Of a DNA stretch of 64,000 nucleotides, positions 43,700 through 54,130 are shown in pieces. The position numbers and the translations under genes were made by a program. Numbering within the stretch: the first letter of the stretch is position 1; every line of letters starts with the position of its first letter. The DNA comes from Comamonadaceae bacterium (GTDB lineage: Bacteria > Pseudomonadota > Gammaproteobacteria > Burkholderiales > Burkholderiaceae_C). The stretch is taken from assembly GCA_947453965.1 (NCBI GenBank), contig CANGIQ010000011.1, positions 25,053 through 89,052 on the forward strand, read 5' to 3'. A model generated the notes under the pieces. It did not search any database. It was not told the DNA's origin and saw only the letters and a list, made by a program, of their open reading frames with translations.

Positions 43700-44497
43700 A
43701 TGCGCATCGCCATGGGTCTGAGCTACAACGGCCAGGCCTACGAAGGTTGGCAAAGCCAGTTATCGGGCAAAACCGTGCAAGATCGGCTGGAAGCCGCCTT
43801 ACAAAAATTCACCACACAGCGCATCTCGACCCTGTGCGCGGGTCGCACCGACTCGGGTGTGCATGGCTTGATGCAAGTGATCCACTTTGACACCGCGCTC
43901 GACCGCGATGTCTACTCTTGGGTCCGTGGCACCAACACCTTCTTACCCGCCGACATTGCCGTGCAATGGGCACAGGTGGTGCCTGACGACTTTCATTGCC
44001 GTGGCAGCGCCATCGCGCGCCGCTATGTGTATGTGTTGTTGGAGTCCGCCGTGCGCCCCAGCGTGGACGCCGGTCGTGTGGGCTGGATTTACCGCCCATT
44101 GAAGCTCGAAGCCATGCAAGAGGCGGCTGAGCATTTGCTAGGCGAGCATGATTTTTCTTCCTTTCGCGCCTCCAGCTGCCAAGCGCTGAGCCCGGTCAAA
44201 ACCATGACACGGATTGCGATCAGCCGCAAAAGCAGCACCGCGCATTCAGCCTATTGGCGGTTTGAATTTGAAGCCAATGCTTTTTTGCACCACATGATCC
44301 GCAACCTCATGGGCTGCTTCGTGCAAATCGGCCAAGGCTTTCAGTCGCCCGACTGGATGGCACAAGTGCTACAAGCGCGCAACCGCGATGCGGCCGCCCC
44401 CACCTTCAGCCCGGATGGTCTGTACTTTGCAGGCCCCGTCTACGAGCCACACTGGGGTTTGCCTGAACGTACCGCTACGTATGATGGACTGCCATGA
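43700..44497 (+). CDS. truA: tRNA pseudouridine synthase A
   Basis: A 265-residue enzyme that makes pseudouridine at positions 38-40 of the tRNA anticodon stem-loop. The catalytic Asp is in CAGRTDSGVHG; YNGQAYEGWQSQ near the start and RNLMGCFVQIGQG near the end are family signatures. It begins four bases after fimV and overlaps trpF by four bases (ATGA). Confidence 0.96.
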   Translation: MRIAMGLSYNGQAYEGWQSQLSGKTVQDRLEAALQKFTTQRISTLCAGRTDSGVHGLMQVIHFDTALDRDVYSWVRGTNTFLPADIAVQWAQVVPDDFHCRGSAIARRYVYVLLESAVRPSVDAGRVGWIYRPLKLEAMQEAAEHLLGEHDFSSFRASSCQALSPVKTMTRIAISRKSSTAHSAYWRFEFEANAFLHHMIRNLMGCFVQIGQGFQSPDWMAQVLQARNRDAAAPTFSPDGLYFAGPVYEPHWGLPERTATYDGLP

Positions 44498-45177
44498 CCC
44501 AACGCACCCGCATCAAAATTTGTGGCCTCACGCGCGAACAAGACGTGGACGCAGCAGTTCAAGCCGGTGTGGACGCGATCGGCTTTGTGCTCTATGCACC
44601 CAGCCCACGCGCTGTGACCGCAGAACGCGCGGCTGAGTTGGCCACTCGCTTGCCGGCGTTTGTGACGCCCGTGCTGCTGTTTGTCAACGAAACCGCCGAA
44701 ACCATCGCACACGCCTGCATGCATGTGCCGGGTGCGTGGCTGCAATTCCACGGCGATGAAACGCCCGATCATTGCCGCAAAATTGCACGCACCCTAGGGC
44801 GTCGCTGGATGCGTGCGGCGCGTATTCCGTCAGAAACCCCTGTGGGCGAAGCGTCCTTTGACCTCTTAAAATACGCGCAAGATTACTCAGACGCCCAAGC
44901 GGTGCTGCTCGACGCCCATGTCGACGGTTACGGCGGTGGCGGCAAAACATTCAATTGGTCACAGCTTCCTCCAAACGTCAACGCTCACCTCGTCTTGTCT
45001 GGTGGACTCAACGCTGCCAACGTGACCGAGGGCATTCGCGCGCTGCGTGACCGTGGCTTGTCGCTCGCGGTCGACGTGAGCTCTGGCGTGGAATCGGCCA
45101 AAGGCATCAAGGATGCGGTCAAGATTCACGAGTTTGTCAGAGCCGTACGCACAGCAGACGCAGAGCACCCGCTCTAA
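44494..45177 (+). CDS. trpF: Phosphoribosylanthranilate isomerase
   Basis: A 227-residue TIM-barrel enzyme of tryptophan synthesis, isomerising phosphoribosylanthranilate to the carboxyphenylamino-ribulose phosphate. [10 protein letters not shown] carries the catalytic Cys, [15 protein letters not shown] the substrate loop, and SGGLNAANV and [15 protein letters not shown] the phosphate site. Overlaps truA; separated from trpB by 65 bases containing a hairpin. Confidence 0.96.
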   Translation: MTQRTRIKICGLTREQDVDAAVQAGVDAIGFVLYAPSPRAVTAERAAELATRLPAFVTPVLLFVNETAETIAHACMHVPGAWLQFHGDETPDHCRKIARTLGRRWMRAARIPSETPVGEASFDLLKYAQDYSDAQAVLLDAHVDGYGGGGKTFNWSQLPPNVNAHLVLSGGLNAANVTEGIRALRDRGLSLAVDVSSGVESAKGIKDAVKIHEFVRAVRTADAEHPL

Positions 45178-45203
45178 GCACTCTTCCCTTTTTGTTTGAA
45201 GCA

Positions 45204-45223
45204 CTTGAGGCTGAAGCCTCAAG
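45204..45223 (+). promoter_or_regulatory. Hairpin between trpF and trpB
   Basis: CTTGAGGC, tetraloop TGAA, GCCTCAAG is a perfect 8-base-pair stem, starting 26 bases after the trpF stop and ending 19 bases before the trpB ATG. No T tract follows, so it is not a normal terminator; it may modulate translation or mRNA stability of trpBA. Confidence 0.45.
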
Positions 45224-45242
45224 ACAACTTTGTAGGCCCAGT

Positions 45243-46544
45243 ATGTCTCACTCTTTGTCGAACTACCAACAACCCGACGCCAAAGGCCACTTTGGCATTT
45301 ACGGCGGCAGCTTCATCAGCGAAACGCTGACCCACGCGATTGAAGAACTCAAAGACGCGTACGCCAAATACCAACATGACCCCGCGTTCATCGCCGAGTT
45401 CAAAAACGAATTGGCGCACTTTGTCGGCCGCCCCTCGCCCGTGTACCACGCCGCCCGCATGAGCCGCGAAATGGGTGGGGCACAAATCTTCTTGAAGCGT
45501 GAAGACTTGAACCACACCGGCGCCCACAAGATCAACAACACCATCGGCCAAGCCATGCTCGCCAAGCGCATGGGCAAGCCCCGCGTGATTGCCGAAACAG
45601 GCGCTGGTCAACACGGCGTGGCCACCGCCACCATTTGTGCCCGCTACGGCCTGGAATGCGTGGTCTACATGGGCGCGGAAGATGTGAAACGCCAAAGCCC
45701 CAACGTCTACCGCATGAAGCTCTTGGGCGCCACCGTGGTGCCAGTCGAGAGTGGCAGCCGCACCCTCAAAGACGCGCTGAACGAAGCCATGCGCGACTGG
45801 GTGGCCAACGTGGACAACACCTTCTACATCATCGGCACAGTGGCGGGGCCTCACCCCTATCCGATGATGGTGCGTGATTTCCAAAGCGTGATTGGCGAAG
45901 AGTGCCTCACGCAAATGCCTGAGATGTTCAAAAGCCTGAAGATGGCCGAACAACAACCAGATGCGGTGATTGCCTGCGTGGGTGGCGGCAGCAATGCCAT
46001 GGGTATCTTCTACCCTTACATCGACCACGCCAACACGCGCCTGATTGGTGTGGAAGCCGCGGGCGAAGGCATGGACACCGACCGTCATTCGTGCTCATTG
46101 CAGTTGGGCGCGCCCGGCGTGTTGCACGGCAACCGCACCTACATCTTGCAAGATGAGAACGGGCAGATTACCGAGACGCACAGCGTGAGTGCGGGCCTCG
46201 ACTACCCAGGCGTCGGCCCCGAGCACGCCTTCCTCAAAGACATCGGCCGCGCCGAGTACGTGGGCATCACCGACAAAGAAGCGCTGGACGCCTTCCACTA
46301 CCTGTGTCGCACCGAGGGCATCATCCCTGCGCTGGAATCCAGCCATGCGGTGGCCTATGCCATGAAGCTGGCCAAAACCATGACGCCCGAGCAATCCATC
46401 TTGGTCAACCTCTCGGGCCGTGGCGACAAAGACATTGGCACCGTGGCTGACCTGAGCAATGCTGACTTCTTCTGCCGCCCCAGCTGCCAAGGCCAATCGG
46501 TCAAAGGTGGCCCGACAGAGCAAACCGTAAAGATTGTGAAGTGA
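45243..46544 (+). CDS. trpB: Tryptophan synthase beta chain
   Basis: A 433-residue PLP enzyme joining indole and serine. The PLP lysine is in [10 protein letters not shown], the glutamate in [11 protein letters not shown], and the phosphate-binding loop is GGGSNAMG. Length is slightly over E. coli TrpB (397) because of N-terminal extension. ATG at 45243 (MSHSLSNY) is used; the frame opens further upstream across the hairpin but lacks support. The stop overlaps a GTG that could be an alternative trpA start. Confidence 0.97.
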   Translation: MSHSLSNYQQPDAKGHFGIYGGSFISETLTHAIEELKDAYAKYQHDPAFIAEFKNELAHFVGRPSPVYHAARMSREMGGAQIFLKREDLNHTGAHKINNTIGQAMLAKRMGKPRVIAETGAGQHGVATATICARYGLECVVYMGAEDVKRQSPNVYRMKLLGATVVPVESGSRTLKDALNEAMRDWVANVDNTFYIIGTVAGPHPYPMMVRDFQSVIGEECLTQMPEMFKSLKMAEQQPDAVIACVGGGSNAMGIFYPYIDHANTRLIGVEAAGEGMDTDRHSCSLQLGAPGVLHGNRTYILQDENGQITETHSVSAGLDYPGVGPEHAFLKDIGRAEYVGITDKEALDAFHYLCRTEGIIPALESSHAVAYAMKLAKTMTPEQSILVNLSGRGDKDIGTVADLSNADFFCRPSCQGQSVKGGPTEQTVKIVK

Positions 46545-46552
46545 GCCACACC

Positions 46553-47362
46553 ATGAGCCGTATTGACGCCACCCTTCAAAACCTCAAGGCCCAAGGCCGC
46601 AAAGCCCTCATCCCCTATGTGATGGCCGGCTTTCCACAAGCCCACATCACGCCCGCGCTCATGCACGGCATGGTGGATGCAGGCGCTGACATCATCGAAC
46701 TCGGGGTTCCTTTCAGCGACCCGATGGCCGATGGCGCCGTGATTCAAAAAGCTGGCGAAGCTGCGCTGCGCTTTGGCATCGGCACCACCCAAGTGCTGGA
46801 CATGGTGCGCGAATTCCGCAAGACCGACCACACCACCCCCGTGGTGCTGATGGGCTACGCCAACCCCGTGGAGTGCTACAACCTCAAGCACGGCCCACAT
46901 TCGTTCGTGAAAGACGCAGCAGCGGCTGGCGTGGACGGCGTGCTCATCGTCGACTACCCTCCCGAAGAGTGCGAAGAGTTTGCGGCTACGCTGCGCGCCC
47001 ACAACATGGACCTGATCTTCTTGTTGGCACCCACCAGCACCGACCAGCGGATGGAACAAGTGGCCCGCATCGCCAGCGGCTATGTGTATTACGTCTCGCT
47101 CAAGGGCGTGACAGGTGCGGGCAACCTCGACACCGACGCAGTGGAAGCCATGCTGCCGCGCATTCGCCAGCATGTGCACATCCCAGTCGGCGTGGGCTTT
47201 GGCATTCGCGATGCCGCCACCGCCACTGCCGTGGGCCGAGTGGCTGATGCCGTGGTGATTGGCAGCCGCATCATTCAGCTGCTTGAAGCCGCGCCAGCCG
47301 GCCAAGAAGTGGCGGCAGCGCACACGTTTTTGACCGGTATTCGTCAGGCCTTGGACGCTTAA
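46553..47362 (+). CDS. trpA: Tryptophan synthase alpha chain
   Basis: A 269-residue TIM-barrel enzyme releasing indole for TrpB. The catalytic Glu and Asp are in [15 protein letters not shown] and [22 protein letters not shown] and [12 protein letters not shown] form the phosphate site. ATG 46553 is taken as start; a GTG at 46541 overlapping the trpB stop would add four residues. Same length as E. coli TrpA (268). Confidence 0.97.
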   Translation: MSRIDATLQNLKAQGRKALIPYVMAGFPQAHITPALMHGMVDAGADIIELGVPFSDPMADGAVIQKAGEAALRFGIGTTQVLDMVREFRKTDHTTPVVLMGYANPVECYNLKHGPHSFVKDAAAAGVDGVLIVDYPPEECEEFAATLRAHNMDLIFLLAPTSTDQRMEQVARIASGYVYYVSLKGVTGAGNLDTDAVEAMLPRIRQHVHIPVGVGFGIRDAATATAVGRVADAVVIGSRIIQLLEAAPAGQEVAAAHTFLTGIRQALDA

Positions 47363-47421
47363 AGCCTGCATGCCTCAGCCGTTAAAATGCCTTTAATTCA
47401 AGAACTGACGAAGGACTGACC

Positions 47422-48294
47422 ATGAGTTGGCTCGAAAAACTGCTTCCCCCCAAAATTCAACACACCGAACCTTCCGAGCGCCGCAGCGTGCCCGAAGGCG
47501 TGTGGGTCAAGTGCCCCAGCTGCGAGACCGTGCTCTACAAGAGCGACTTGCAAGCCAACCAAAACGTCTGCCCCACCTGCAGCCACCACCACCGCATGAG
47601 TGCGCGTGACCGCTTGGACATGTTCTTGGATGCGGAAGGTCGCTACGAGATTGGTCAAGAAGTGCTGCCGGTGGACGCCTTGAAGTTCAAAGACAGCCGC
47701 AAATACCCCGAGCGCCTCAAAGAAGCCATGAACAACACCGGTGAAACCGATGCCTTGGTGGTCATGGGTGGCGCGGTGCACAACATCAATGTGGTCGTCG
47801 CCTGTTTTGAATTCGACTTCATGGGCGGCTCTATGGGCTCGGTGGTCGGCGAGCGCTTTGTGCGCGGTGTGCACACGGCCATTGAACAAAAAGTCCCCTT
47901 CATTTGCTTCACCGCCACCGGTGGCGCGCGCATGCAAGAAGGCTTGCTCTCGCTCATGCAAATGGCCAAGACCAACGCCTCGCTCACCCGTTTGGCCAAA
48001 AAAGGCCTGCCCTACATCAGCGTATTGACCGACCCCACCATGGGTGGTGTGTCTGCGGGCTTTGCGTTTGTGGGCGATGTGGTGATTGCCGAACCCAATG
48101 CCTTGATTGGCTTTGCAGGCCCCCGCGTGATTGAAAGCACTGTGCGCGTCACCTTGCCTGAAGGCTTCCAACGTGCCGAGTTCTTGCAGCAAAAAGGCGC
48201 CATCGACATGATTTGCGACCGTCGTGAGCTGCGCAAAACCGTGGCCAACACCTTGGCCATGTTGCAGCGCCAGCCTGCTGATGCTGTGGCGTGA
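47422..48294 (+). CDS. accD: Acetyl-CoA carboxylase carboxyltransferase beta subunit
   Basis: A 290-residue subunit of acetyl-CoA carboxylase, first step of fatty-acid synthesis. The N-terminal zinc ribbon has Cys31, Cys34, Cys50 and Cys53; the crotonase-like domain follows with [22 protein letters not shown] and [26 protein letters not shown] box at 47393-47398 may be a promoter. The stop overlaps the following GTG start. Gene order trpA-accD is typical of proteobacteria. Confidence 0.97.
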   Translation: MSWLEKLLPPKIQHTEPSERRSVPEGVWVKCPSCETVLYKSDLQANQNVCPTCSHHHRMSARDRLDMFLDAEGRYEIGQEVLPVDALKFKDSRKYPERLKEAMNNTGETDALVVMGGAVHNINVVVACFEFDFMGGSMGSVVGERFVRGVHTAIEQKVPFICFTATGGARMQEGLLSLMQMAKTNASLTRLAKKGLPYISVLTDPTMGGVSAGFAFVGDVVIAEPNALIGFAGPRVIESTVRVTLPEGFQRAEFLQQKGAIDMICDRRELRKTVANTLAMLQRQPADAVA

Positions 48295-49052
48295 TCTGGC
48301 CCCAGATTGACCCGTATCTGATCTTGGCCTGCTTGGCCGCGTGGCTGGTGGGCTTGTCCAAGGGGGGGCTGCCATCGATTGGCATGCTGGCCGTGCCCAT
48401 CCTGTCTTTGGTCATGTCGCCCGTGAAGGCAGCCGTGATGTTGCTGCCCATCTATGTCATTTCGGACATGGCAGGCATTTGGCTCTACCGCAAAGAATTC
48501 AGCCTGATCAACCTGAAGATTTTGATTCCAGCAGGCATCTTCGGTGTCGTCGTGGGTTGGCTCACCGCATCGTTCATTTCAGACATTGCGATCAAATTGC
48601 TGATGGGGCTGATTGGGGTGAGCTTTTGCCTCAACAGCTGGTTGCGCAAGAACACCCACAGCCCTACCCAGGCAGCGAATGTGCCCAAGGGCGTGTTCTG
48701 GGGGACGTTGGCTGGATTCACCAGCTTTATTTCCCACGCCGGGGCGCCTCCTTTTCAGGTCTATGTGCTGCCGCAACGACTGCCCAAAACGCAATTTGCA
48801 GGCACGTCGACCATCGTCTTTGCTGTCATCAATGCCGCCAAGATTTGGCCCTACCAACAATTGCGCCCCTACAGCACCGACGACTTGCTGAGTGCCGCTG
48901 TATTGATTCCTGCCGCCCTGATCGGCACCGTGATGGGCGCCTACCTGACGCGCAAAATGACCGATGTTTGGTTCTTTCGCATCATCCAGGCAGGCTTGCT
49001 GCTGGTGTCGCTCAAGCTGATCGCCGATGCCTTGACCTCCTTGCTTTCTTAG
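48291..49052 (+). CDS. TauE/SafE (TSUP) family membrane exporter
   Basis: A 253-residue integral membrane protein with about eight helices in two repeated halves, each with the family glycine-proline motif ([37 protein letters not shown]). TSUP proteins move sulfite, sulfoacetate or related organosulfur anions; the substrate is not determined. It starts with GTG overlapping the accD stop (GTGA). The 91 bases to lysS contain TTAAAATG at 49081-49088, a plausible -10. Confidence 0.85.
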   Translation: MIWPQIDPYLILACLAAWLVGLSKGGLPSIGMLAVPILSLVMSPVKAAVMLLPIYVISDMAGIWLYRKEFSLINLKILIPAGIFGVVVGWLTASFISDIAIKLLMGLIGVSFCLNSWLRKNTHSPTQAANVPKGVFWGTLAGFTSFISHAGAPPFQVYVLPQRLPKTQFAGTSTIVFAVINAAKIWPYQQLRPYSTDDLLSAAVLIPAALIGTVMGAYLTRKMTDVWFFRIIQAGLLLVSLKLIADALTSLLS

Positions 49053-49143
49053 CGCCCGAGAAAGGGCCAGACCCTTCCTCTTAAAATGTCGTATTCGCTG
49101 CCTGGTGCAGCCTCTTGCAGCCTCTCTACTTCAGTCTCTTTAG

Positions 49144-50709
49144 ATGTCTCACAACAACACCCCCGCCACGCCAGAAGCCGCTCCCGTCGACGAAAACCAA
49201 TTGATTGCCGAGCGCCGCGAGAAGCTCAAGGTCATGCGCGAGCGTCAGGCCCAGGGCCAAGGCGTGGCCTTCCCCAATGATTTCAAGCCTGCTCACCATG
49301 CCACCAACCTGCACGAGCTGCATGGCGACAAGACTGCCGAGGTGTTGACCGAAGAAGGCCAGTTCGCCAAAGTGGCCGGCCGCATGATGCTCAAGCGTGT
49401 GATGGGCAAAGCCAGCTTTGCCACGCTGCAAGACAGCACCGGCCGCATCCAGATTTACGTGACACGCGATGACGTGAGCGAAGACCTGTACGCCGATTTC
49501 AAACACTGGGACCTGGGCGACATCGTCGCATGCGAAGGCAAGTTGTTCAAAACCCGCACCGGCGAGTTGTCCATCCATGCCACCAGCATCCGCATGCTCA
49601 CCAAGAGCCTGCGCCCCATGCCCGACAAATTCCACGGCGTGGCAGATCAAGAAATCAAATACCGCCAACGCTATGTGGACTTGATGACGGACGAAACCGC
49701 CCGCAAGCGCTTCATGGCGCGCAGCAAAGCAGTCAGCGGCATTCGCGAGTTCATGGTGCAACACAACTTCCTCGAAGTTGAAACGCCCATGCTGCACCCC
49801 ATCCCCGGCGGTGCCAATGCCAAGCCCTTCACCACGCACCACAACGCGCTGGACCAAGAAATGTTCTTGCGCATCGCGCCTGAGCTGTACTTGAAGCGCC
49901 TGATCGTGGGTGGCTTTGAGCGTGTGTTCGAGATCAACCGCAACTTCCGCAACGAAGGTATCTCGGTGCGTCACAACCCCGAGTTCACCATGATGGAGTT
50001 CTATGCCGCGTATTGGAACTACCAAGACCTGATGCACTTCACTGAAGAGCTGGTGCGCGACGCCGCCATGAAGGCCGCTGGCACCACACTGCTCACCTAC
50101 GGCGGCAAGCCGGTGGACCTGAGCCAACCGTTTGAGCGCTTGACCATCCGTGAAGCCATCCTCAAACACACCGAAGCGGGCGAAGCATGTGAAACCGGCC
50201 CAGGGGTCCGGGTGGACAACAGCGAATGGTTAATCAACGCTTTGCAAAAACTCGGTTTCAAAGAAGAAAAAGACAAACTCAGCACACGCAGCTTGGCCAG
50301 CCTGCAAGTCATGTACTTTGAAGAGACCGTGGAAGAAAAGCTGTGGCAGCCCACTTTCATCTGCGAGCACCCCGTCGAGATTTCACCTTTGGCCCGTGCC
50401 AGCGACAGCAAGCCCGATGTGACCGAGCGCTTTGAGCTCTACATCACCGGCCGCGAGTTCGGCAATGGCTTCAGCGAGTTGAACGATGCCGAAGACCAAG
50501 CGGCACGCTTTCATGCCCAAGTCGAAGCCAAAGACAGCGGTGACGACGAAGCCATGTTCTACGACCACGACTTTGTGCGCGCCCTCGAATACGGTATGCC
50601 CCCCACGGGCGGCTGCGGCATTGGCATTGACCGCTTGATGATGTTGCTGACCGACAGCCCCAGCATCCGCGACGTCATTTTGTTCCCCGCGTTGCGCCGC
50701 GAAGCGTAA
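49144..50709 (+). CDS. lysS: Lysyl-tRNA synthetase, class II
   Basis: A 521-residue enzyme. N-terminal OB-fold anticodon-binding domain (about 65-165, [19 protein letters not shown]), then the class II core: motif 1 region [20 protein letters not shown], motif 2 [15 protein letters not shown] with [11 protein letters not shown], motif 3 [16 protein letters not shown]. coli LysS is 505 residues. Followed by a strong terminator. Confidence 0.97.
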   Translation: MSHNNTPATPEAAPVDENQLIAERREKLKVMRERQAQGQGVAFPNDFKPAHHATNLHELHGDKTAEVLTEEGQFAKVAGRMMLKRVMGKASFATLQDSTGRIQIYVTRDDVSEDLYADFKHWDLGDIVACEGKLFKTRTGELSIHATSIRMLTKSLRPMPDKFHGVADQEIKYRQRYVDLMTDETARKRFMARSKAVSGIREFMVQHNFLEVETPMLHPIPGGANAKPFTTHHNALDQEMFLRIAPELYLKRLIVGGFERVFEINRNFRNEGISVRHNPEFTMMEFYAAYWNYQDLMHFTEELVRDAAMKAAGTTLLTYGGKPVDLSQPFERLTIREAILKHTEAGEACETGPGVRVDNSEWLINALQKLGFKEEKDKLSTRSLASLQVMYFEETVEEKLWQPTFICEHPVEISPLARASDSKPDVTERFELYITGREFGNGFSELNDAEDQAARFHAQVEAKDSGDDEAMFYDHDFVRALEYGMPPTGGCGIGIDRLMMLLTDSPSIRDVILFPALRREA

Positions 50710-50725
50710 ACACCGGACACACAAG

Positions 50726-50754
50726 CAAAACGCCTCCCTAGGGAGGCGTTTTTG
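50726..50754. terminator. Terminator between lysS and the convergent hypothetical gene
   Basis: AAAACGCCTCCC, loop TA, GGGAGGCGTTTT is a perfect 12-base-pair stem with T residues on its right side and A residues on its left, so it can work in both directions for the convergent genes. Confidence 0.9.
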
Positions 50755-50782
50755 TTGGTGCCTGTCAAGGCGCTACCCAGGC

Positions 50783-51166
50783 CTAGAAAAATCGGCTGTA
50801 CGCCAAGGCCGCCAAACCCACAAAGGCCAGCACCAAAGCCAGCGCCGTCAGGCGAAGGTTTCGGCGCAAGGTGCTCACCGCCGCCACCAAGGCTGCGTTT
50901 TGTTCGGCCAACTCAGCCACGGTTTGGGCCAGCTGCGTGTGGCGTTGCTGCAGTTGGTCGAGTTGCTGATGCGCCGTCATCAGACGATTTTTCAGCTCGC
51001 CCAAGCTGGGAATGTCCTCTGACGAGGTGTCGTTGGGCGTGGCCATGGGTTGAGGCGCTGTTTTACGCTCCATCAAGTCACGCGCTTTTTCCAGCACCGT
51101 GGGCGCATGCGCGATCACGTCCCCCCAGGGAATGACTTTCAACGCCGAGAGCCAAGGAATTGCCAT
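50783..51166 (-). CDS. Small coiled-coil protein with C-terminal membrane anchor
   Basis: Not recognised. The 127-residue product has an N-terminal hydrophobic/amphipathic stretch (MAIPWLSALKVIPWGDVI), a coiled coil (about residues 55-100, LKNRLMTAHQQLDQLQQRHTQ onward, rich in Gln/Leu) and a C-terminal transmembrane helix (about 106-124) ending SRFF. It is probably a tail-anchored inner-membrane protein. Its start is 3 bases downstream of the stop of the adjacent Bug receptor gene, so it is probably co-transcribed. Function unknown. Confidence 0.7.
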   Translation of the reverse strand: MAIPWLSALKVIPWGDVIAHAPTVLEKARDLMERKTAPQPMATPNDTSSEDIPSLGELKNRLMTAHQQLDQLQQRHTQLAQTVAELAEQNAALVAAVSTLRRNLRLTALALVLAFVGLAALAYSRFF

Positions 51167-51169
51167 GGT

Positions 51170-52135
51170 TTATTGGGGCTGAAAGCCGCTGGCCTTGATC
51201 ATCTTGGTCCACACCTGGGTGTAGGCGCGCTCGCGTTGGGCCAGTTGCTGTGCGTTCATGTAGCCGACGGTCAAGCCCATTTTGGTGAGGTGCTCATGCA
51301 CATCGGGCATGGCCAACACTTTGTTCAAGGCTTGGCCAAACTGGTCGATGGTGGCTTTGGGTGTGCCAGCGGGCGCGAAGATGCCGTAATAAGGCGTGTC
51401 TTCCAAACCGCCCAAACCGAGTTCAGTGAAGGTCGGCACGTCAGGCAACGCGGCTTGACGCTTGCCGCCCAGCACGGCCACCACCCGGACTTTGCCGGCT
51501 TTGTGGTTTTCAATGAAATCAGGCACCGAACCCACACCGGCGGCAATTTGGTTGCCCAGCATGTCAGCCATCATGGGCGCGCTGCCACGGTAAGGCGCAG
51601 CCACCAAGTCGAGTTTGAATTTCTCGCCCACCACTTTGACCAAAAATTCCGGCGTGGAAGCCGGGGCTGGAATGCCCACTGCGCCTTTGCCGGCGCCTTG
51701 GGCTTTCACCCAAGCCACATATTCGGCAAACGTTTTGGCCGGTGTGCCGCCAGAGACTGCCAAGGCGTTGACGAAGGTGGCAAAACCCGCCACAGGCACA
51801 AAGTCGGTGGCCGAGTCATAGCCTGGGTTTTTGACCGCCAAGGGCAAGATAGAAATGGTGTGGTCGTGCGAGAGAAACAGCACCGTGCCATCAGCAGGCG
51901 AGGCCTTCAAGGCTTGGGCTGCCAATTGACCACCGGCGCCAGGTTTGTTCTCCACCACCACAGGCGTGCCGAGCTCGTCTTTGAGCTTGTCGGCCAAGGC
52001 GCGGGCCACGGCATCGGTGCCGCCGCCAGGTGGAAAACCGACCAACAGTTTGATGGGCTTGACGCTTTGGGCGGCAGCCAAGCCGCAGCTCAAAGCCAAA
52101 GCCAGAACAGCAAGGTGACGACGGGAAGGAAACAT
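51170..52135 (-). CDS. Bug-family tripartite tricarboxylate transporter receptor
   Basis: A 321-residue TctC/Bug periplasmic binding protein with signal peptide (residues 1-23, ending AAA), KPIKLLVGFPPGGGTDAVARAL, VENKPGAGGQLAAQALK and the PYRGSAPMMADMLGNQ segment. AAGGAG eight bases upstream of ATG 52135 fixes the start; the upstream TTG at 52159 in frame overlaps that ribosome site and is rejected. No TctA/TctB genes nearby. Ligand unknown. Second Bug receptor in the window; sequence clearly different from the one at 32713. Confidence 0.87.
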   Translation of the reverse strand: MFPSRRHLAVLALALSCGLAAAQSVKPIKLLVGFPPGGGTDAVARALADKLKDELGTPVVVENKPGAGGQLAAQALKASPADGTVLFLSHDHTISILPLAVKNPGYDSATDFVPVAGFATFVNALAVSGGTPAKTFAEYVAWVKAQGAGKGAVGIPAPASTPEFLVKVVGEKFKLDLVAAPYRGSAPMMADMLGNQIAAGVGSVPDFIENHKAGKVRVVAVLGGKRQAALPDVPTFTELGLGGLEDTPYYGIFAPAGTPKATIDQFGQALNKVLAMPDVHEHLTKMGLTVGYMNAQQLAQRERAYTQVWTKMIKASGFQPQ

Positions 52136-52174
52136 GGCGGAACTCCTTTTTAAAAACAAATGATGAAACGGGTA

Positions 52175-52372
52175 TCAGACCTGGTCTGGGTTGTCAGAGG
52201 GCAGCACACCGTCAGGGTTTTGGGTGTGGTCAGGACCCATCTCTGGGTTTTGACCAAACTCGCCTTCGGGTGAGTTTTTACGCGCTTCGCGTTCTTTGAG
52301 TTTTTCCTCTTTTTTCTTTTTCTTGGCTAACTCGCGTTGGCGTTTTTCGTAGTTGTAATTGGGGGTAGCCAT
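52175..52372 (-). CDS. Small highly charged protein
   Basis: A 65-residue product: MATPNYNYEKRQRELAKKKKKE then a Lys/Glu/Arg-rich helix and an acidic, Pro/Asp-rich disordered tail ending DNPDQV. I recognise it as the kind of small conserved unknown protein found in Comamonadaceae, but no function is known to me. The strongly basic half and acidic half suggest nucleic-acid or ribosome association; this is inference. It follows a zinc-ribbon gene by two bases. Confidence 0.65.
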   Translation of the reverse strand: MATPNYNYEKRQRELAKKKKKEEKLKEREARKNSPEGEFGQNPEMGPDHTQNPDGVLPSDNPDQV

Positions 52373-52374
52373 TT

Positions 52375-52596
52375 TTATTTTTTCTCAACAGGTGGTTTGC
52401 AATCAAAACAGAAAAAAGCCAATGCGCCTGCAAAACGGCGCTGGCTGCCCAAGCGGCGAGGCTTGTGAAGTCCACACTTCATACAAGACATGGTCTCACC
52501 CACTTTGCCCATGCCCATGAAGGGCGAGCCGTTTTCACGGCTGGTGAAGCGCAACCCACTGTCGCTGACTTCGTTTTTTCCATTTTTCGTCGCCAT
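52375..52596 (-). CDS. Small zinc-ribbon protein
   Basis: A 73-residue product (MATKNGKNEVSD start) with two CxxC pairs, Cys38/Cys41 and Cys63/Cys66, separated by 21 residues with a basic segment between them (HKPRRLGSQRRF), consistent with a zinc ribbon. The frame continues upstream to 52662, overlapping nagZ; ATG 52596 is preferred because it avoids that overlap and gives a compact protein. It lies between nagZ and the charged small protein on the same strand. Function unknown. Confidence 0.6.
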   Translation of the reverse strand: MATKNGKNEVSDSGLRFTSRENGSPFMGMGKVGETMSCMKCGLHKPRRLGSQRRFAGALAFFCFDCKPPVEKK

Positions 52597-52633
52597 CTGA
52601 GCTTTCAAAAAGAGAGGCGAACTTGGGTGCGGT

Positions 52634-53731
52634 TCAAGGCAACAAGTCCAAGGCCCGCACATAGGCGGGGTGAGTCATCAACGCATCCCAAGCGAGCGAC
52701 GAGGTTTGGGGCAACAGCGCGCGGCGACGTTGTTCGCTTGCCTCGCTGGCAGACCACTGGTTTTTGATCAACTGTTCGGTCAAACCAGCCAGCATCTCGT
52801 CGACCGCATGGCCATCGCCCAAGCTTTGATTACACAACAGAACCAGGTCGCAACCGGCATTGAGAGCCGCAACACCCGCCTCGGCAAAACTCACAGCACG
52901 ACCTTCGATGCGGCGCGCGCCTTCCATCGACAAATCGTCACTGAAGATGGCGCCGTTGAAATGCAGCTGGCCGCGCAAAATATCTTGCAACCAACGCGGT
53001 GAAAAACCGGCGGGCAAGGCATCGACCTTGGGATAAATCACATGCGCAGGCATCACGCTGGTGAGTGTGGTGCTCAGCCAGGGGTAGGGCAAGGCACAGT
53101 CGTTCAAAATGGCTTTGAGACTGCGCTTGTCCACGGGAATATCCACATGCGAATCGGCTGTGACAAAGCCATGGCCTGGAAAGTGTTTGCCGCAGTTGGC
53201 CATGCCGGCCAGCAACAAGCCGTGCATCACGCTCTTGGCCAAGGCACTGACCACCCGTGGATCGCGGTGGAAAGAACGGTCGCCAATCACACCACTCTCA
53301 CCATGGTCGAGGTCGAGCACCGGGGTGAAGCTGAAGTCCACCCCACAGGCGCGCAGTTCGCTGGCCAGCACATAACCGCTGGCCGTGGCGGCATCCATGG
53401 CGGCCATGGCGCCGCTGCCGGTTTTGAATTCACCGCTCACACTGTGGCTGTCTTTCATCCACAACTCACCCAAGGCGCGCATGGGCGGGATGTGGGTGAA
53501 GCCATCGGTGCGAAAGCGTTGCACGCGCCCGCCTTCGTGGTCCACGCAAATCAGCAAATCTTGGCGCACGGCCTTGATGTCGGCACACAGCTGGGTGAGT
53601 TGCTGGCGGTTGACCCAGTTGCGACCAAACAAAATCACACCGCCGGTGAGCGGATGCTGCAAGCGCTTGCGGTCCGCTACCGAGAGCGCGGTTCCCGCAA
53701 TGTCAAGAATGAGGGGGGCGTGGTGAGACAT
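52634..53731 (-). CDS. nagZ: Beta-N-acetylhexosaminidase
   Basis: A 365-residue family 3 glycoside hydrolase that removes GlcNAc from anhydromuropeptides in cell-wall recycling, acting in the cytoplasm. KHFPGHGFVTADSH holds the substrate-binding Lys-His and catalytic His/Asp pair, and FSDDLSMEGA the nucleophile Asp. Start ATG 53731 lies 3 bases after the acpS stop, so it is co-transcribed with acpS, pdxJ and recO. Slightly longer than E. coli NagZ (341). Confidence 0.95.
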   Translation of the reverse strand: MSHHAPLILDIAGTALSVADRKRLQHPLTGGVILFGRNWVNRQQLTQLCADIKAVRQDLLICVDHEGGRVQRFRTDGFTHIPPMRALGELWMKDSHSVSGEFKTGSGAMAAMDAATASGYVLASELRACGVDFSFTPVLDLDHGESGVIGDRSFHRDPRVVSALAKSVMHGLLLAGMANCGKHFPGHGFVTADSHVDIPVDKRSLKAILNDCALPYPWLSTTLTSVMPAHVIYPKVDALPAGFSPRWLQDILRGQLHFNGAIFSDDLSMEGARRIEGRAVSFAEAGVAALNAGCDLVLLCNQSLGDGHAVDEMLAGLTEQLIKNQWSASEASEQRRRALLPQTSSLAWDALMTHPAYVRALDLLP

Positions 53732-53734
53732 AAC

Positions 53735-54130
53735 TTAGTTGTTCTTTTCGACAATCACATAACTGGTCGCGTAATCGGACTCATCGCTGACGCTGACGTG
53801 CGCGGTGAGGCCTTGGGCTTCAAACCATGCTTTGAGCACGCCATGCAAGACGATCGTAGGTTGACCGCTGGGCAATTTGGCCACTTCACACAAGCGCCAG
53901 GTCATGGGCATGCGCATGCCCATCCCAATGGCTTTGCTGAAGGCTTCTTTGGCCGAAAAACGGGTGGCCACAAAACGCACACCACGCTCGGGCCAGCGCT
54001 CGCTGCGGGCGCGGTAGGTGTTCATTTCGTTGTCGCTCAACACCTTTTGTGCAAAGCGCTCGCCGTGCTTTTCCAGCGACGCACGGATGCGCCGAATGTC
54101 ACAAATGTCGGTGCCGATGCCGTAAATCAT
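53735..54130 (-). CDS. acpS: Holo-[acyl-carrier-protein] synthase
   Basis: A 131-residue phosphopantetheinyl transferase that activates ACP. The Mg-binding Asp is in [14 protein letters not shown] and the Glu in [16 protein letters not shown] 54130 overlaps the pdxJ stop (ATGA) and is preferred to an upstream in-frame ATG 12 bases away. The usual size is about 126. Confidence 0.95.
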   Translation of the reverse strand: MIYGIGTDICDIRRIRASLEKHGERFAQKVLSDNEMNTYRARSERWPERGVRFVATRFSAKEAFSKAIGMGMRMPMTWRLCEVAKLPSGQPTIVLHGVLKAWFEAQGLTAHVSVSDESDYATSYVIVEKNN

